Part shown: piece by piece, positions 20,190 through 28,863 of the stretch
How the letters are laid out: each line of letters opens with the position of its first letter
Numbering within the stretch: the first letter of the stretch is position 1
Source: Cellulomonas cellasea
GTDB taxonomy: Bacteria; Actinomycetota; Actinomycetes; Actinomycetales; Cellulomonadaceae
NCBI RefSeq assembly: GCF_030372105.1
Contig: NZ_JAUDBQ010000002.1
Coordinates: 186,001 to 250,000 of the forward strand
Length of the DNA stretch: 64,000 nucleotides
Direction of reading: 5' to 3'
Translations under genes and position numbers: made by a program
The notes under the pieces: generated by a model
What the model saw: the letters and a program-made list of their open reading frames with translations, nothing else
The model's database searches: none
Told to the model about the DNA's origin: nothing

Positions 20190-20258
20190 GCCACCGAGTC
20201 TACGGCGGCCCACCCACGAGGTGGCCCGCGTCCACGGACGTGGCGTCGCCGAGTTCCG

Positions 20259-21053
20259 TCACAGTCCCTGCCATGACGGCTTCTCGGCGAAGGCCTCCCG
20301 GTAGTAGGGCGCGAGCTGGAGCCTGCTGGCGGCGCCCTCGTCCACCAGCACCGTGACGTGCGGGTGGTGCTGCAGCACCGTCGCCGGCCACAGCACGCTC
20401 ACCGGCCCCTCCACGAGCTGGTGCACGGCCTCCGACTTGGCCCGGCCGAGCGCGACCAGCACCAGGTGGCGGGCCTGCATGATCGTGCCCAGGCCCTGCG
20501 TCAGGCAGTGCCGCGGCACCGCGTCGACGTCGCCGTCGAAGAACCGCGCGTTGTCGGCGCGGGTCCCCGCCGTGAGGGTCTTGAGCCGGGTCCGCGAGGC
20601 CAGCGACGAGCCCGGCTCGTTGAACGCCACGTGCCCGTCGGCCCCGATCCCCAGGAGCTGCACATCCACCCCGCCCGCGGCCACGATCGCCATCTCGTAC
20701 GCGGTGCACGCCGCCGGGATGTCCTCGGCGTGGCTGTCCAGGCCGTGCACGTCGCCGGGGGTGAAGTCGACGCGGGAGACGAGTTCCTGCTCGATGACGT
20801 TGCGGTAGCTGCGGGGGTCGTCCTCCTCCAGGCCGATGTACTCGTCGAGCATGAACGCCTCGACGCCCGCGAAGGACAGCCCCTCCTCGTGGTGCCGCCG
20901 CACCAGCTCGTCGTACACCGCGAGAGGGCTGGACCCCGTCGCCAGGCCGAGCACCGCCCGCGAGCCGATCGCGGCCCGCGCGCGCACCCGCTCCTCGATC
21001 ACGTCTGCGGCGAGTCGCGCGATCTCCGCGCCGTCACCGATCACCACCTCCAT
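20259..21053 (-). CDS. nagB: glucosamine-6-phosphate deaminase
   Basis: Converts glucosamine-6-phosphate to fructose-6-phosphate and ammonia. The 264 residues contain LATGSSPLAVYDELVRRH, FMLDEYIGLEEDDPRSYR, LLGIGADGHVAFNEPGSS (catalytic region) and the late HHPHVTVLVDE. Length fits the family. The start overlaps the ROK kinase gene by 13 bp. Downstream of sugar permeases and a kinase, it places the locus in amino-sugar use. No separate nagA is in the window. Confidence 0.94.
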   Translation of the reverse strand: MEVVIGDGAEIARLAADVIEERVRARAAIGSRAVLGLATGSSPLAVYDELVRRHHEEGLSFAGVEAFMLDEYIGLEEDDPRSYRNVIEQELVSRVDFTPGDVHGLDSHAEDIPAACTAYEMAIVAAGGVDVQLLGIGADGHVAFNEPGSSLASRTRLKTLTAGTRADNARFFDGDVDAVPRHCLTQGLGTIMQARHLVLVALGRAKSEAVHQLVEGPVSVLWPATVLQHHPHVTVLVDEGAASRLQLAPYYREAFAEKPSWQGL

Positions 21054-22030
21054 GAGGCCTCCCCTCGTCCCACCAGTGCAGCACCCACGGCTCCGACTGG
21101 CACACCTATCGGCGCCAAGAGCACCCTGTCCTCGAGCTTCATCGACGCCAGGAATGGCGACGCCTCTGCCTCTCGCGCGAGAGAGCCTGCCACGGCGTCG
21201 AGCAGTGGCGCGCCCAGCTCGCTCACGCCGCCGCCGATCACGATGCGCTCGACGTCGCAGGTGAGGACCAGCAGGCGCACCGCCGACCCCACCGCCCACG
21301 CGAACTCGTCGCGCAGCGCGACGGCCCGGAGGTCCCCCTCGGCGGCCGCCTCGAAGAGCGCGGCGGCGGGCGGGCAGTCGCTGCTCGGCCACACCGCGGC
21401 GATCGCGCTGCCCGAGGCGTAGCGCTCCAGGCAGCCGCGTTGCCCGCACTCGCAGGGCCGCCCGCCGGGGACGAGCGTCACATGCCCGATCTCCCCCGCC
21501 GAGCGCGCGGCGCCACGCCGCAGCGTCCCGTCGAGCAGCAGCCCCGCGGCCACCCCGGTGCCGAGCGCCAGGAACGCGAGGTCCCGCACCGGCTCGGGCG
21601 CCAGATGCGCGGCGCCGAGCACCGCGGCGTTCAGGTCGTTCTCCAACAGCACGGGCACGCCGCCGAGCGCGTCGCCGAGCAGCTCGGCGAGTGGGAGGCG
21701 TTCGGCGATGCCCAGGTTGACGGCGTGCTCCACGGCGCCGGCCACCGGGTCCACCAGGCCCGGCACCCCGGCGCCCACACCCCGCAGCGCGCGCGGGTCG
21801 ACGCCCGCCCACCCCGTGAGGTCCAGCACTGCCGCCTGGGCCGCCGCGACGACCCCCCGGGCGCCAGCGGTGGTGGGCAGGCGCACCCGGCGCCGCACGG
21901 CGCCGTCGTCGTCGAGCAGGACGCCCATCACCTTGGTGCCGCCGATGTCCAGGCCCACGGTCCAGCCCGGCCCACCGCTGGCCGCCGTCGTCGTCGTGCC
22001 GACCGCCAGGTCAAGCGGGTTCTCGCTCAC
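21041..22030 (-). CDS. ROK family sugar kinase
   Basis: A 329-residue ROK kinase, probably for N-acetylglucosamine or glucose. It has the ATP motif GLDIGGTKVMGV near residue 25, ENDLNAAVLG, LALGTGVAAGLLLDG, the zinc-binding CECGQRGCLERYASG, and a C-terminal GGGVSELGAP. There is no DNA-binding domain, so it is an enzyme rather than a repressor. GTG 22030 sits one base from the permease stop. With nagB it would channel imported amino sugar into glycolysis; substrate is inferred. Confidence 0.88.
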   Translation of the reverse strand: MSENPLDLAVGTTTTAASGGPGWTVGLDIGGTKVMGVLLDDDGAVRRRVRLPTTAGARGVVAAAQAAVLDLTGWAGVDPRALRGVGAGVPGLVDPVAGAVEHAVNLGIAERLPLAELLGDALGGVPVLLENDLNAAVLGAAHLAPEPVRDLAFLALGTGVAAGLLLDGTLRRGAARSAGEIGHVTLVPGGRPCECGQRGCLERYASGSAIAAVWPSSDCPPAAALFEAAAEGDLRAVALRDEFAWAVGSAVRLLVLTCDVERIVIGGGVSELGAPLLDAVAGSLAREAEASPFLASMKLEDRVLLAPIGVPVGAVGAALVGRGEASWRW

Positions 22031-22031
22031 G

Positions 22032-22961
22032 TCAGCCCTTCACCGCCCCCGACACCAGCCCGGAGGTCATCCGGCGCTGCACCAGCATGAAGAACACGAT
22101 CACCGGCAGCGCGAGGAGCGTGGACGCGGCCATCACCTGGCCCCAGTCGACCTCGCGGCTCACGCTCGCCTGCACGAACCCGCGCAGCCACACCGGCAGG
22201 GTCTTGGCGGACTCCGCCGGCAGCACCACCAGCGCGAGGGTGAACTCGTTCCAGGCCTGCAGGAACGCGTACACCCCCGAGGCGATCAGGCCGGGGGCGA
22301 GCAACGGCAGCGTGATCCGCATGAACGCCTGCCAGCGGCTCAGGCCGTCGACCATCGCGGCCTCCTCGAGCTCGACGGGTACCCCGGCGACGAAGCCGCG
22401 CAGCATCCAGATCGTGAACGGGACCACCGCAGCGGCGTACAGCACCGAGATGCCGATCACCGAGTTGAGCAGCTGCGCCGAGCCCAGCAGCTTGTATTGC
22501 GCGATGAACAGCCCCTCGGCGGGCAGCATCTGCACGACGAGGACGGTCAGGACGAAACTGCGACGGCCGGTGAACCGGTAGCGGCTCACCGCGAGCGCCG
22601 CGAGGAACGCCAGCACGATCGCGACGGCCACGGTGAGGGTGGTGATCGCCAGGCTCATCCGCAGCGCGGGCAGGAACGTGCCGCCGTCGAGCACCGCGGC
22701 GAAGTTGTCGAGCGACGGCCGGGTCGGCCAGAACATCGGGGCGCCCGACGTCAGGCGCACGTTCGGCAGCAGCGAGGAGATGAGCATCCAGTAGACGGGG
22801 AACGCCCACAGGGCGGCGATGACGAGCGCGATGACGCTCAGCAGCACCCGCATGAGGGTCCGGGGCGCGGGTCCGCCGCGCCGGGGGGCCACGCGGCGCG
22901 GCGCTGTGGCCGGCGGGGCCTGGGGGGCCGTCTGAGTGGCGGCTCCGGGGAGGGCGGTCAT
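22032..22961 (-). CDS. carbohydrate ABC transporter permease (MalG/DasC-like)
   Basis: One membrane subunit of a CUT1-type sugar importer. The 309 residues have a Pro-rich cytoplasmic N-terminus (about 35 residues), six predicted helices and the cytoplasmic EAA loop ELEEAAMVDGLSRWQAFMRITLPLLAPG, ending in RRMTSGLVSGAVKG, typical of MalG-type proteins. ATG 22961 overlaps the MalF-type gene (ATGA). No ATPase is in the locus, so a shared MsiK-like ATPase elsewhere is likely. Confidence 0.92.
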   Translation of the reverse strand: MTALPGAATQTAPQAPPATAPRRVAPRRGGPAPRTLMRVLLSVIALVIAALWAFPVYWMLISSLLPNVRLTSGAPMFWPTRPSLDNFAAVLDGGTFLPALRMSLAITTLTVAVAIVLAFLAALAVSRYRFTGRRSFVLTVLVVQMLPAEGLFIAQYKLLGSAQLLNSVIGISVLYAAAVVPFTIWMLRGFVAGVPVELEEAAMVDGLSRWQAFMRITLPLLAPGLIASGVYAFLQAWNEFTLALVVLPAESAKTLPVWLRGFVQASVSREVDWGQVMAASTLLALPVIVFFMLVQRRMTSGLVSGAVKG

Positions 22962-23896
22962 GGCTGCTCCTCTCGCAGCAGGGTCCGCACGTACGGCCAG
23001 CTCAGCGTGACCGTCAGCGCCAGCACGAACATGGACACCGCTGACGCGGCGCCGAAGTCCCCGGAGCCGACGCCCACCTGGTAGATGTACGTGCCGAGCA
23101 GGTTGGTCTCGCTGGGCACTCCCCCGGCGTCCTGCAGCAGCTTGATCTGCGCGAAGACCCGCAGGTCCCAGATGAGCTGCAGCAGCAGGACGAGGGCCAG
23201 CACGGGGCGGACCATCGGCAGGATGATCCCGGTGAACCGCTGGCGCGAGTTCGCCCCGTCGATCTGCGCCGCCTCGAGCACCTCGTCCGGCACCTGGGTG
23301 AGCCCGGCGTACACCGAGAACGCCACGAAGGGCACCGACATCCACACGATCACGACGGTGGCGACGAACAAGAACGACAGCGGCTGCTCGAGCCAGGAGT
23401 GCCCCACGAAGTCGAAGCCGAGCTGGGTCAGCAGGTGGTTGATGACGCCGCGCTGGTAGTCGAACAGCCAGCGCCACACCGTCATGGCCGCCACCACGGG
23501 CATCGCCCAGGCGAGCAGCAGCGACACCTGGAGCACCAGGGCGACGGGGCGCGGCACGGCCTTCATCAGCAGGGCCAGAAGAACCCCGATGGCCATCGTC
23601 AGCAACGCGTTGACCAGGCAGAAGGCCAGCGAGCGGAGCACGACGCCCCACAGCTCGGGGTCGGTGACCAGGCGGGCGTAGTTGCCCAGCCCCACGAACT
23701 CGGCGCTCGCGCCGAACTGCTGCGCCAGGCCGAAGCGCTGCATCGACGTGACGATCTGCCAGCCCACGGGGTAGGCCAGCGCGGCGAGCAGCAGGAGGAC
23801 CGCGGGGGCGAGCAGGATGAAGGGCGCGCGCGGCTTGCGGCGCTTGCGGAGGGCGTCAGCCCGTGGAGGGGTGTCGAGGGTGCGGGACATGGTCAT
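22958..23896 (-). CDS. carbohydrate ABC transporter permease (MalF/DasB-like)
   Basis: Partner permease, 312 residues, with RKPRAPFILLAPAVLLLL at the start, six helices and the EAA loop VLEAAQIDGANSRQRFTGIILPMVRP. ATG 23896 follows a gap of 72 bp after the binding-protein gene that holds a 16-bp stem-loop. Sequence of the pair and the neighbouring nagB and ROK genes suggest chitobiose/GlcNAc or another beta-glycoside as substrate. Confidence 0.92.
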   Translation of the reverse strand: MTMSRTLDTPPRADALRKRRKPRAPFILLAPAVLLLLAALAYPVGWQIVTSMQRFGLAQQFGASAEFVGLGNYARLVTDPELWGVVLRSLAFCLVNALLTMAIGVLLALLMKAVPRPVALVLQVSLLLAWAMPVVAAMTVWRWLFDYQRGVINHLLTQLGFDFVGHSWLEQPLSFLFVATVVIVWMSVPFVAFSVYAGLTQVPDEVLEAAQIDGANSRQRFTGIILPMVRPVLALVLLLQLIWDLRVFAQIKLLQDAGGVPSETNLLGTYIYQVGVGSGDFGAASAVSMFVLALTVTLSWPYVRTLLREEQP

Positions 23897-23919
23897 CTCC
23901 TTCGTCCGCGCAGGCCGCC

Positions 23920-23957
23920 CCGGGCCGGACGGCGCTTGCAGGCGCCGTCCGGCCCGG
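23920..23957 (-). terminator. intra-operon stem-loop after the sugar-binding-protein gene
   Basis: A perfect 16-bp inverted repeat: left arm 23920-23935, loop TTGCAG, right arm 23942-23957. It lies between the binding-protein stop (23969) and the first permease start (23896) with no T-run. Such elements protect the upstream mRNA or partially terminate, giving more binding protein than permease; that role is inferred from position. Confidence 0.7.
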
Positions 23958-23968
23958 AGCGACGCCGG

Positions 23969-25324
23969 TCAGCCGGCCGCGCCGTTGAGGATGGGCGTGG
24001 CGGCGGCGTCGAACGCCTTCGCGGTGGCAGTGACGTCAGCCCCGCTGGCGATCTGCCCGAAGAACTCCTCGAGCTTCTTGCTGTTCTCCAGCGCCGCCCA
24101 GCCGGGCGCCGCCGGGGTGAGCTTCGCGCCGAGCGCGGACTCGATCAGCGCGGTGGCGAACTGGTCGTCCCCGAGGGAGCCGACGTGGTCCGAGTTGCCC
24201 GGGCCCAGGCCGTTCTCACCGAGCATCTGCTGGTACTTGTCCGAGAAGATGATCCGCATCAGGCTCTTCGCCAGCTCCGGGTTCTGCGACTTCGCGGAGA
24301 TCCCGATGTTGGAGCCGCCGGCGAACACCGGCGCCGGGCCGGTCCCGTCGACGTTGGGGAGCGTGAAGACGCCGAACCGCTCGTCGTTCCACTCCCGGAC
24401 CTCCTTGCCGTCCTTGGTGACCAGGTCGCCGACGGACCAGTGCGCCCAGCCCGGCGCCATGACCGTCGCCGCGTCGAGCGAGTAGGACGTCGTGGTGCCG
24501 TCCGCGGCCTCGACGGCGTCGGAGTCGTTGAGGTGGTTGTAGGTGTTGTCGTCCTTCGCGTCACGCGGCGCCTTCGACGCGCTGGTCCAGATCTCCTGGA
24601 GCTGCTCGAGGCCCTTGATCGACTTCGGGTCGGACATCGTGGACGTCCACTGGCCGTCCTTCTGGACCGCGAGCTCGCCGCCGTTGGCGAAGATCCAGGA
24701 GATGCCGTTGCGCCAGTCCTGGCCGCCGATCCAGAAGCCCGAGAGGTTCGGGATGCCGTTGGGCTGCGCGGACGCGATGGTGGCGACCGTCTCGTTGAAC
24801 TCGGCGAGGGTCTTGGGAACCTCGACGCCCGCCGCGGCCCAGAGGTCCTTGCGGTAGAAGACGTACCGCGAGCCGAAGTAGTACGGGAGCGTGAAGTTGG
24901 CGCCGTCGACGACCCCCGCCTCCACGAAGCCGGGCAGGAGCTTGTCGCCGCCGAGCTCCTCGTACATGTCGCTGATGTCCAGGAACGCGCCCACGTTGGT
25001 GAACGTGGAGGACTGCGAGTTGCCGAGCTCGACGACGTCGGGGGTGTTCGCCGCGTCGGGCAGGGCCGTGGTGAGCTTGGTGATCAGGTCGCCCCAGTCC
25101 TGCTGCTCGATGACGAGCTTCGATCCGGGGTTCTCGGCCTCGAACGTCGTCGTGAGGTACTCGCGCAGCTCGTCGGGCGTGTCGCCGCCCGCCAGCCACA
25201 GGGTGATCGAGTTATCGCTCGTGCTCTCGCCGGCGGGCTCGCCGGTGGGCCCGTCGCCGCTTCCGCAGGCCGCGAGTGCGAGTGCTGCCGCCACTCCGAC
25301 GGCCGCCGTCCGTAGGATCTTCAC
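23969..25324 (-). CDS. sugar ABC transporter substrate-binding lipoprotein
   Basis: A 451-residue extracellular solute-binding protein (family 1). Signal peptide MKILRTAAVGVAAALALAAC with lipidated Cys20, then an acidic/Ser linker, the fold start SITLWLAGGDTPDELREYL, and GSRYVFYRKDLWAAAGV, FWIGGQDWRNGISW. GGGAGGAA lies 8 nt before GTG 25324. It is the first structural gene after the ROK repressor gene. DasA/NgcE-type chitobiose or GlcNAc binding is plausible given nagB downstream. Confidence 0.9.
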   Translation of the reverse strand: MKILRTAAVGVAAALALAACGSGDGPTGEPAGESTSDNSITLWLAGGDTPDELREYLTTTFEAENPGSKLVIEQQDWGDLITKLTTALPDAANTPDVVELGNSQSSTFTNVGAFLDISDMYEELGGDKLLPGFVEAGVVDGANFTLPYYFGSRYVFYRKDLWAAAGVEVPKTLAEFNETVATIASAQPNGIPNLSGFWIGGQDWRNGISWIFANGGELAVQKDGQWTSTMSDPKSIKGLEQLQEIWTSASKAPRDAKDDNTYNHLNDSDAVEAADGTTTSYSLDAATVMAPGWAHWSVGDLVTKDGKEVREWNDERFGVFTLPNVDGTGPAPVFAGGSNIGISAKSQNPELAKSLMRIIFSDKYQQMLGENGLGPGNSDHVGSLGDDQFATALIESALGAKLTPAAPGWAALENSKKLEEFFGQIASGADVTATAKAFDAAATPILNGAAG

Positions 25325-25401
25325 GTTGGTGTTCCTCCCAGGTGCGAGGCGATCGCCGTCTGGCGTCGCCGAGGGTGGTGCGTCCGACCTGCAAGTGGTC
25401 G

Positions 25402-25428
25402 GCTCGGGGTCCTCACGAGACCCCGAGC
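25402..25428 (-). terminator. hairpin spanning the stop codon of the ROK regulator gene
   Basis: A perfect 10-bp inverted repeat GCTCGGGGTC / GACCCCGAGC (25402-25411 and 25419-25428) with a 7-nt loop. The regulator stop codon lies in the loop. No T-tract follows. It could end the regulator transcript before the binding-protein gene or act as a partial barrier. Confidence 0.5.
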
Positions 25429-26606
25429 TGACCGGACAGGACGAGGACGGCGGCCCCGAAGAGCGCGGCGTCCTCTCCTAGTGAGGTGGTGCGTAGCCGC
25501 AGGTCATGCCCGATCACGGGCATGGTGCGCTGCCTGACGGCGTCCAGCGCCGCCTCCCGCAGGGGTCCGTCGAGCAGCTCCGGCGGACCGGAGAGCAGGA
25601 CCTCGGCGAGGTTCAGGGCGCTGATGACGGGCGCCAGCGCGGTGCCCAACAGCCGCCCTGCCGATGCGAGTGCCGCATCGGCGTCCTGGGGTGAGAGCCC
25701 GGCGACGCGACGCCGCAGGGCGGGGACCGACAGCACGGTCTCGAGGCATCCACGGCGCCCGCACGCGCAGGGCAGCGCGCGGTCTCCCCCGAATGCCTCT
25801 TCGCGCTCGTCGACGACTGTGACGTGCCCGATCTCCCCGGCCGCGTCGCGTCGGCCGCGCACGAGGGCGCCATCGACGACGAGGCCGGCGCCGAGGCCTT
25901 GGCCGACGGTCACGACCATGAGCCCGTCGCCGGTGGCGCCGCCGAAGGTCAGCTCGCCCAGCGCGCGGGTGTTGGCGTCGTTCGCGACGTGCACGGGGAC
26001 GCCGAGCTCACGGGCGAGGTCGGCGGCGAGCGGCACGTCGTACCAGCCCCGGTTCGGGGCCTCGACCACGGCGCCGTCGGCGGCGATGACGCCGGGCGAG
26101 CTGATGCCCACCCCGATCACGGGCCGGCTGGCGGCGGCGAGGAGGTCGCGGCACAGGCCGCGCAACACGTCGACGGCGGGCGTCCCGGTGCGGCCCTCGA
26201 GCCGGGCGGTGCGCCGGGCGACCACGTCCCCGACGAGCGTCATGACGGCGCCGTGCAGGCTCTCGTCGTCGGCGAGGTCGATGGCCACCACCTGGAACTC
26301 GGCGGTGCGCATCCCGACGAGGATCGCGGGCTTGCCGACCTTGCCCTCCTGGCGGACGCCGAGCTCCTCCACGATCCCTTCGGCCAGCAGCGACGCGACG
26401 AGGTCGGAGACGGTGACCCGGGTGAGGCCTGTGCTGCGGGCCAGGTCGGCGCGCGAGGTGGCGCCGGAGTGGAACAGGTGCTGGAGCACCATCGAACGGT
26501 GGTGGGCTCGGGCGTGCTCGGGGAGCAGCTTGGCAGTGGGTCGGAGGATGCCCCCCAGTGCCCTGCCGGCGCCGCCGTTGGCTCCGTTCGCGGTGATCGC
26601 TGTCAC
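25413..26606 (-). CDS. ROK family transcriptional repressor
   Basis: About 397 residues: an N-terminal winged helix (LLPEHARAHHRSMVLQHLFHSGATSRADLARSTGLTRVTVSDLV region, positions roughly 30-75), then a ROK sugar-sensing domain with PNRGWYDVPL, VHVANDANTRALGE, GQGLGAGLVVDG and the zinc motif CACGRRGCLE. NagC/Mlc-like. GTG 26606 is chosen; an in-frame TTG at 26642 would put the operator-like palindrome inside the gene. It likely represses itself and the sugar operon that follows, with a phospho- or free amino sugar as inducer (inference). Confidence 0.85.
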   Translation of the reverse strand: MTAITANGANGGAGRALGGILRPTAKLLPEHARAHHRSMVLQHLFHSGATSRADLARSTGLTRVTVSDLVASLLAEGIVEELGVRQEGKVGKPAILVGMRTAEFQVVAIDLADDESLHGAVMTLVGDVVARRTARLEGRTGTPAVDVLRGLCRDLLAAASRPVIGVGISSPGVIAADGAVVEAPNRGWYDVPLAADLARELGVPVHVANDANTRALGELTFGGATGDGLMVVTVGQGLGAGLVVDGALVRGRRDAAGEIGHVTVVDEREEAFGGDRALPCACGRRGCLETVLSVPALRRRVAGLSPQDADAALASAGRLLGTALAPVISALNLAEVLLSGPPELLDGPLREAALDAVRQRTMPVIGHDLRLRTTSLGEDAALFGAAVLVLSGQLGVS

Positions 26607-26611
26607 ATTTG

Positions 26612-26632
26612 TTAGTGAACCTGCCTTACTAA
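26612..26632. promoter_or_regulatory. probable ROK-repressor operator
   Basis: An inverted repeat TTAGTGA-N7-TTACTAA (13 of 14 arm positions symmetric except one pair), AT-rich in an otherwise very GC-rich region, placed 6 bp before the chosen start of the ROK repressor gene. Spacing and AT content resemble NagC/Mlc/XylR-type ROK operators. No second copy was seen before the binding-protein gene. Confidence 0.6.
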
Positions 26633-26698
26633 TCGGCGTCAAGGCTCTTCTGTGACTGTGATCACTTTGTGATGTGGCGGTCTGCCCGGGTTCGCAGG

Positions 26699-27670
26699 TC
26701 AGCGCGGCCCGTCGGCGCCCTGTCGCCCATCGTCACGCGCCGCGATCCAGCCCCGCGCCCCCGCGTGCCGCACCGATCGCGTCGCGGCCTCGACGCCCGC
26801 CGCGAGCGCCGCCCCCACGTCGTCGCCCAACGCGAGGCGGGCCGCGAACGCCCCATGCAGCACGTCGCCGGCGCCCAGCGTGTCCACCACCGCGCCCGGA
26901 GGCACCGCGGGCGGCTGGACGACGCGCACGACCGCCCCCTCCCCCGACGCCGCCGACAACGCCGCCGCATCGATCCAGCGCAACGGGCCGCCGCCAGCCG
27001 AGCGCGCGACGACGCCCGGGCCCAGGGCCGCCACCGCCGCCAGATCCTCCAGGCTGCCCGGCTCGGCCGCGCCCGCAACGGCCGCCGGCAGCCGGAAGTC
27101 CGCCGAGAGCACCGCGTGGTCCACGACGGCCAGCAACTCCGCCAGCCCGTCCTTCCAGCTCCCCCCGTCGAGAGCCACCACGATCCCCCGCTCCCGCGCC
27201 GCGGACGCCAGCGCCAACGCCCCCGCGAGGTGATGGCCGTCGAGCAGCACAGCCCGCGCGTCGTCGAGCACCCCCGGCAGCACGCCGCGCGCCCGCTCCC
27301 CCAGATCCCCCACTCCCGTGCCGTTGACCGACGCCACCGCGCGCTCCCCCGTCGACCGTGTCACCAGCACCGTCGACACCGCCGGCGCCGCGGCCTCGCC
27401 CGCGACCAGGTCCACCACCTCGACGCCGGCCTCCGCGAGGCCCGCCCGCACCAAGTCGGCCACCGGCCCCGAGCCGATCGCCGTCACCAGCCGGGTCGGC
27501 ACGCCGAGCGCCACCGCCGTCGCGGCGGCATTCGCCGCCGGGCCCCCGAACGTCACCTGCAAGCCGTGCGCGACGACCTTCTCATTCGCGGCGGGCACGT
27601 GATCGACCACCTGGAGCACGTCGAGGGTGACCAGGCCGCAGCACACCAGCCAGGGACGACGCGGTTCCAT
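26699..27670 (-). CDS. PfkB family carbohydrate kinase
   Basis: A 323-residue ribokinase-like kinase. Visible are CCGLVTLDVLQVVDHVP, the glycine-rich TFGGPAANAAATAVALG, and the catalytic DTLGAGDVLHGAFAARLA near residue 245. GGAGGTGT lies just before ATG 27670. The sugar is not readable. It lies upstream of the ROK regulator in the same direction and is divergent from a GntR-type regulator 125 bp away, so it may be controlled by either. Confidence 0.88.
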   Translation of the reverse strand: MEPRRPWLVCCGLVTLDVLQVVDHVPAANEKVVAHGLQVTFGGPAANAAATAVALGVPTRLVTAIGSGPVADLVRAGLAEAGVEVVDLVAGEAAAPAVSTVLVTRSTGERAVASVNGTGVGDLGERARGVLPGVLDDARAVLLDGHHLAGALALASAARERGIVVALDGGSWKDGLAELLAVVDHAVLSADFRLPAAVAGAAEPGSLEDLAAVAALGPGVVARSAGGGPLRWIDAAALSAASGEGAVVRVVQPPAVPPGAVVDTLGAGDVLHGAFAARLALGDDVGAALAAGVEAATRSVRHAGARGWIAARDDGRQGADGPR

Positions 27671-27795
27671 CGCACACACCTCCGGGGACGGCGCCGCCCG
27701 ACGCGGCCCGCCGACTGTACCGAGCGCCCCCCAGGCCAACCGCCGACCGATAGTTTGTGCGCACCCCGCCACGCCGACGTCCCGAAGGGCCCGCC

Positions 27796-28158
27796 ATGCG
27801 CCTGTTCATCGATGCCGACTCGGCTTCGCCGCCCTACGAGCAACTGCGCACGCAGATCACCGAGCAGGTCCGCTCAGGCGCCGTGCCGCCCGGAACCCGG
27901 CTGCCCACCGTGCGCCGCCTCGCCGAGGACTTGGGACTCGCCGCCAACACCGTCGCCCGCGCCTACCGCGAGCTCGAGCACGGCGGAGTCGTCGAGACGC
28001 GCGGCCGCAACGGCACCTTCGTCCGCGCCGCCGACGCGGTGCGGGCCAGCGAGGCCATGGCGGCCGCGCTCGCCTTCGCCCGACGCGCCCGTGAGCTGGG
28101 CCTCGACGACGAGACCGCGCTCGGCTGGGTCCGCGCCGCACTCGCCGAACCCGCCTGA
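27796..28158 (+). CDS. GntR family regulator, YtrA subfamily
   Basis: A 120-residue regulator: a GntR winged helix (PPYEQLRTQITEQVRSGAVPPGTRLPTVRRLAEDLGLAANTVARAYRELEHGGVVETRGRNGTFV region) and a short C-terminal helical part, the YtrA layout without an effector domain. GAAGGG lies 6 nt before the ATG. YtrA regulators usually control a linked transporter; here the nearest divergent gene is the PfkB kinase, which makes the target uncertain. Confidence 0.85.
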   Translation: MRLFIDADSASPPYEQLRTQITEQVRSGAVPPGTRLPTVRRLAEDLGLAANTVARAYRELEHGGVVETRGRNGTFVRAADAVRASEAMAAALAFARRARELGLDDETALGWVRAALAEPA

Positions 28159-28212
28159 CGTCCGGAAGCCGCCTGATCGGGCCCCTTCCCGCCTGCTGAT
28201 GATGGGTGATCG

Positions 28213-28782
28213 CTACCGTGAACTCGCGGCTGCGGCTGTGATCGCATCAGCAAGTCGCTCCCAGAGGATCGGAACTCCCCCCAACCGGATGACAGTCGTG
28301 AGCCGCATCGAACCCTGGCCCGTGGCGGCGACCACGGCGCCAGGAACGACATGGAAGAGCCACCGGCCGATATCGAGGCCGTCATACGGCTCGTCCTGGC
28401 TGGTGGTGTGCACGGCAAAGACGTAGACGTCCGCAACGTGTGCGGGACCGTACGTGTTGGTCGTCGCATCCCACGAGGTCTTCCCCGCGCGCCCAGGCAG
28501 ACCGGAGAACGCGATGACGGCCGGGCCTGAGCGAGCCCACGCCTGGGAGTGTCCCGACGTCTTGACCTCGATAGTCGTCCCATCCGGGGCGAGGACGTCG
28601 TAGGCATCCCACTCGACCCGATCTCCTGCCGCGCCAACAGCGCGGGCGACGAGATACTCGGCGAGGGCGCCGCGAGCCGTGTTCTGCTGGAAGTCCGAGA
28701 GCGCGTAGGCCCAGAAGTCGCGAACCGTCGTCCCCACGCTGAACAACTCGTCGCCTGTCAGGCGAGTCGGGCGGCTGGTCAT
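28213..28782 (-). CDS. hypothetical protein, possible PD-(D/E)XK nuclease fold
   Basis: A 189-residue protein without signal peptide. Residues about 45-85 read ALAEYLVARAVG, then DAYDVLAPDG, TIEVKTSGHSQAW: an early Glu, an Asp and E-x-K spaced as in PD-(D/E)XK nucleases. The rest is unfamiliar. Codon GC looks somewhat lower than its neighbours. There is no adjacent methylase, so an orphan restriction-like or repair nuclease is only a possibility. Start ATG 28782 or 33 bp upstream. Confidence 0.6.
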   Translation of the reverse strand: MTSRPTRLTGDELFSVGTTVRDFWAYALSDFQQNTARGALAEYLVARAVGAAGDRVEWDAYDVLAPDGTTIEVKTSGHSQAWARSGPAVIAFSGLPGRAGKTSWDATTNTYGPAHVADVYVFAVHTTSQDEPYDGLDIGRWLFHVVPGAVVAATGQGSMRLTTVIRLGGVPILWERLADAITAAAASSR

Positions 28783-28863
28783 CGCCGGACTGTACCGAGG
28801 CCGCGGCCCGACCAAGGAACAGGAACGATCCAGTTCACCAGCCCGGGTGTCAGCGCATCGGAA

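Noticed and set aside
26607-26642. TTG at 26642 as the start of the ROK repressor.
   Set aside because: It would put the AT-rich palindrome in coding sequence and add residues without similarity. GTG 26606 fits better, though its Shine-Dalgarno is weak.
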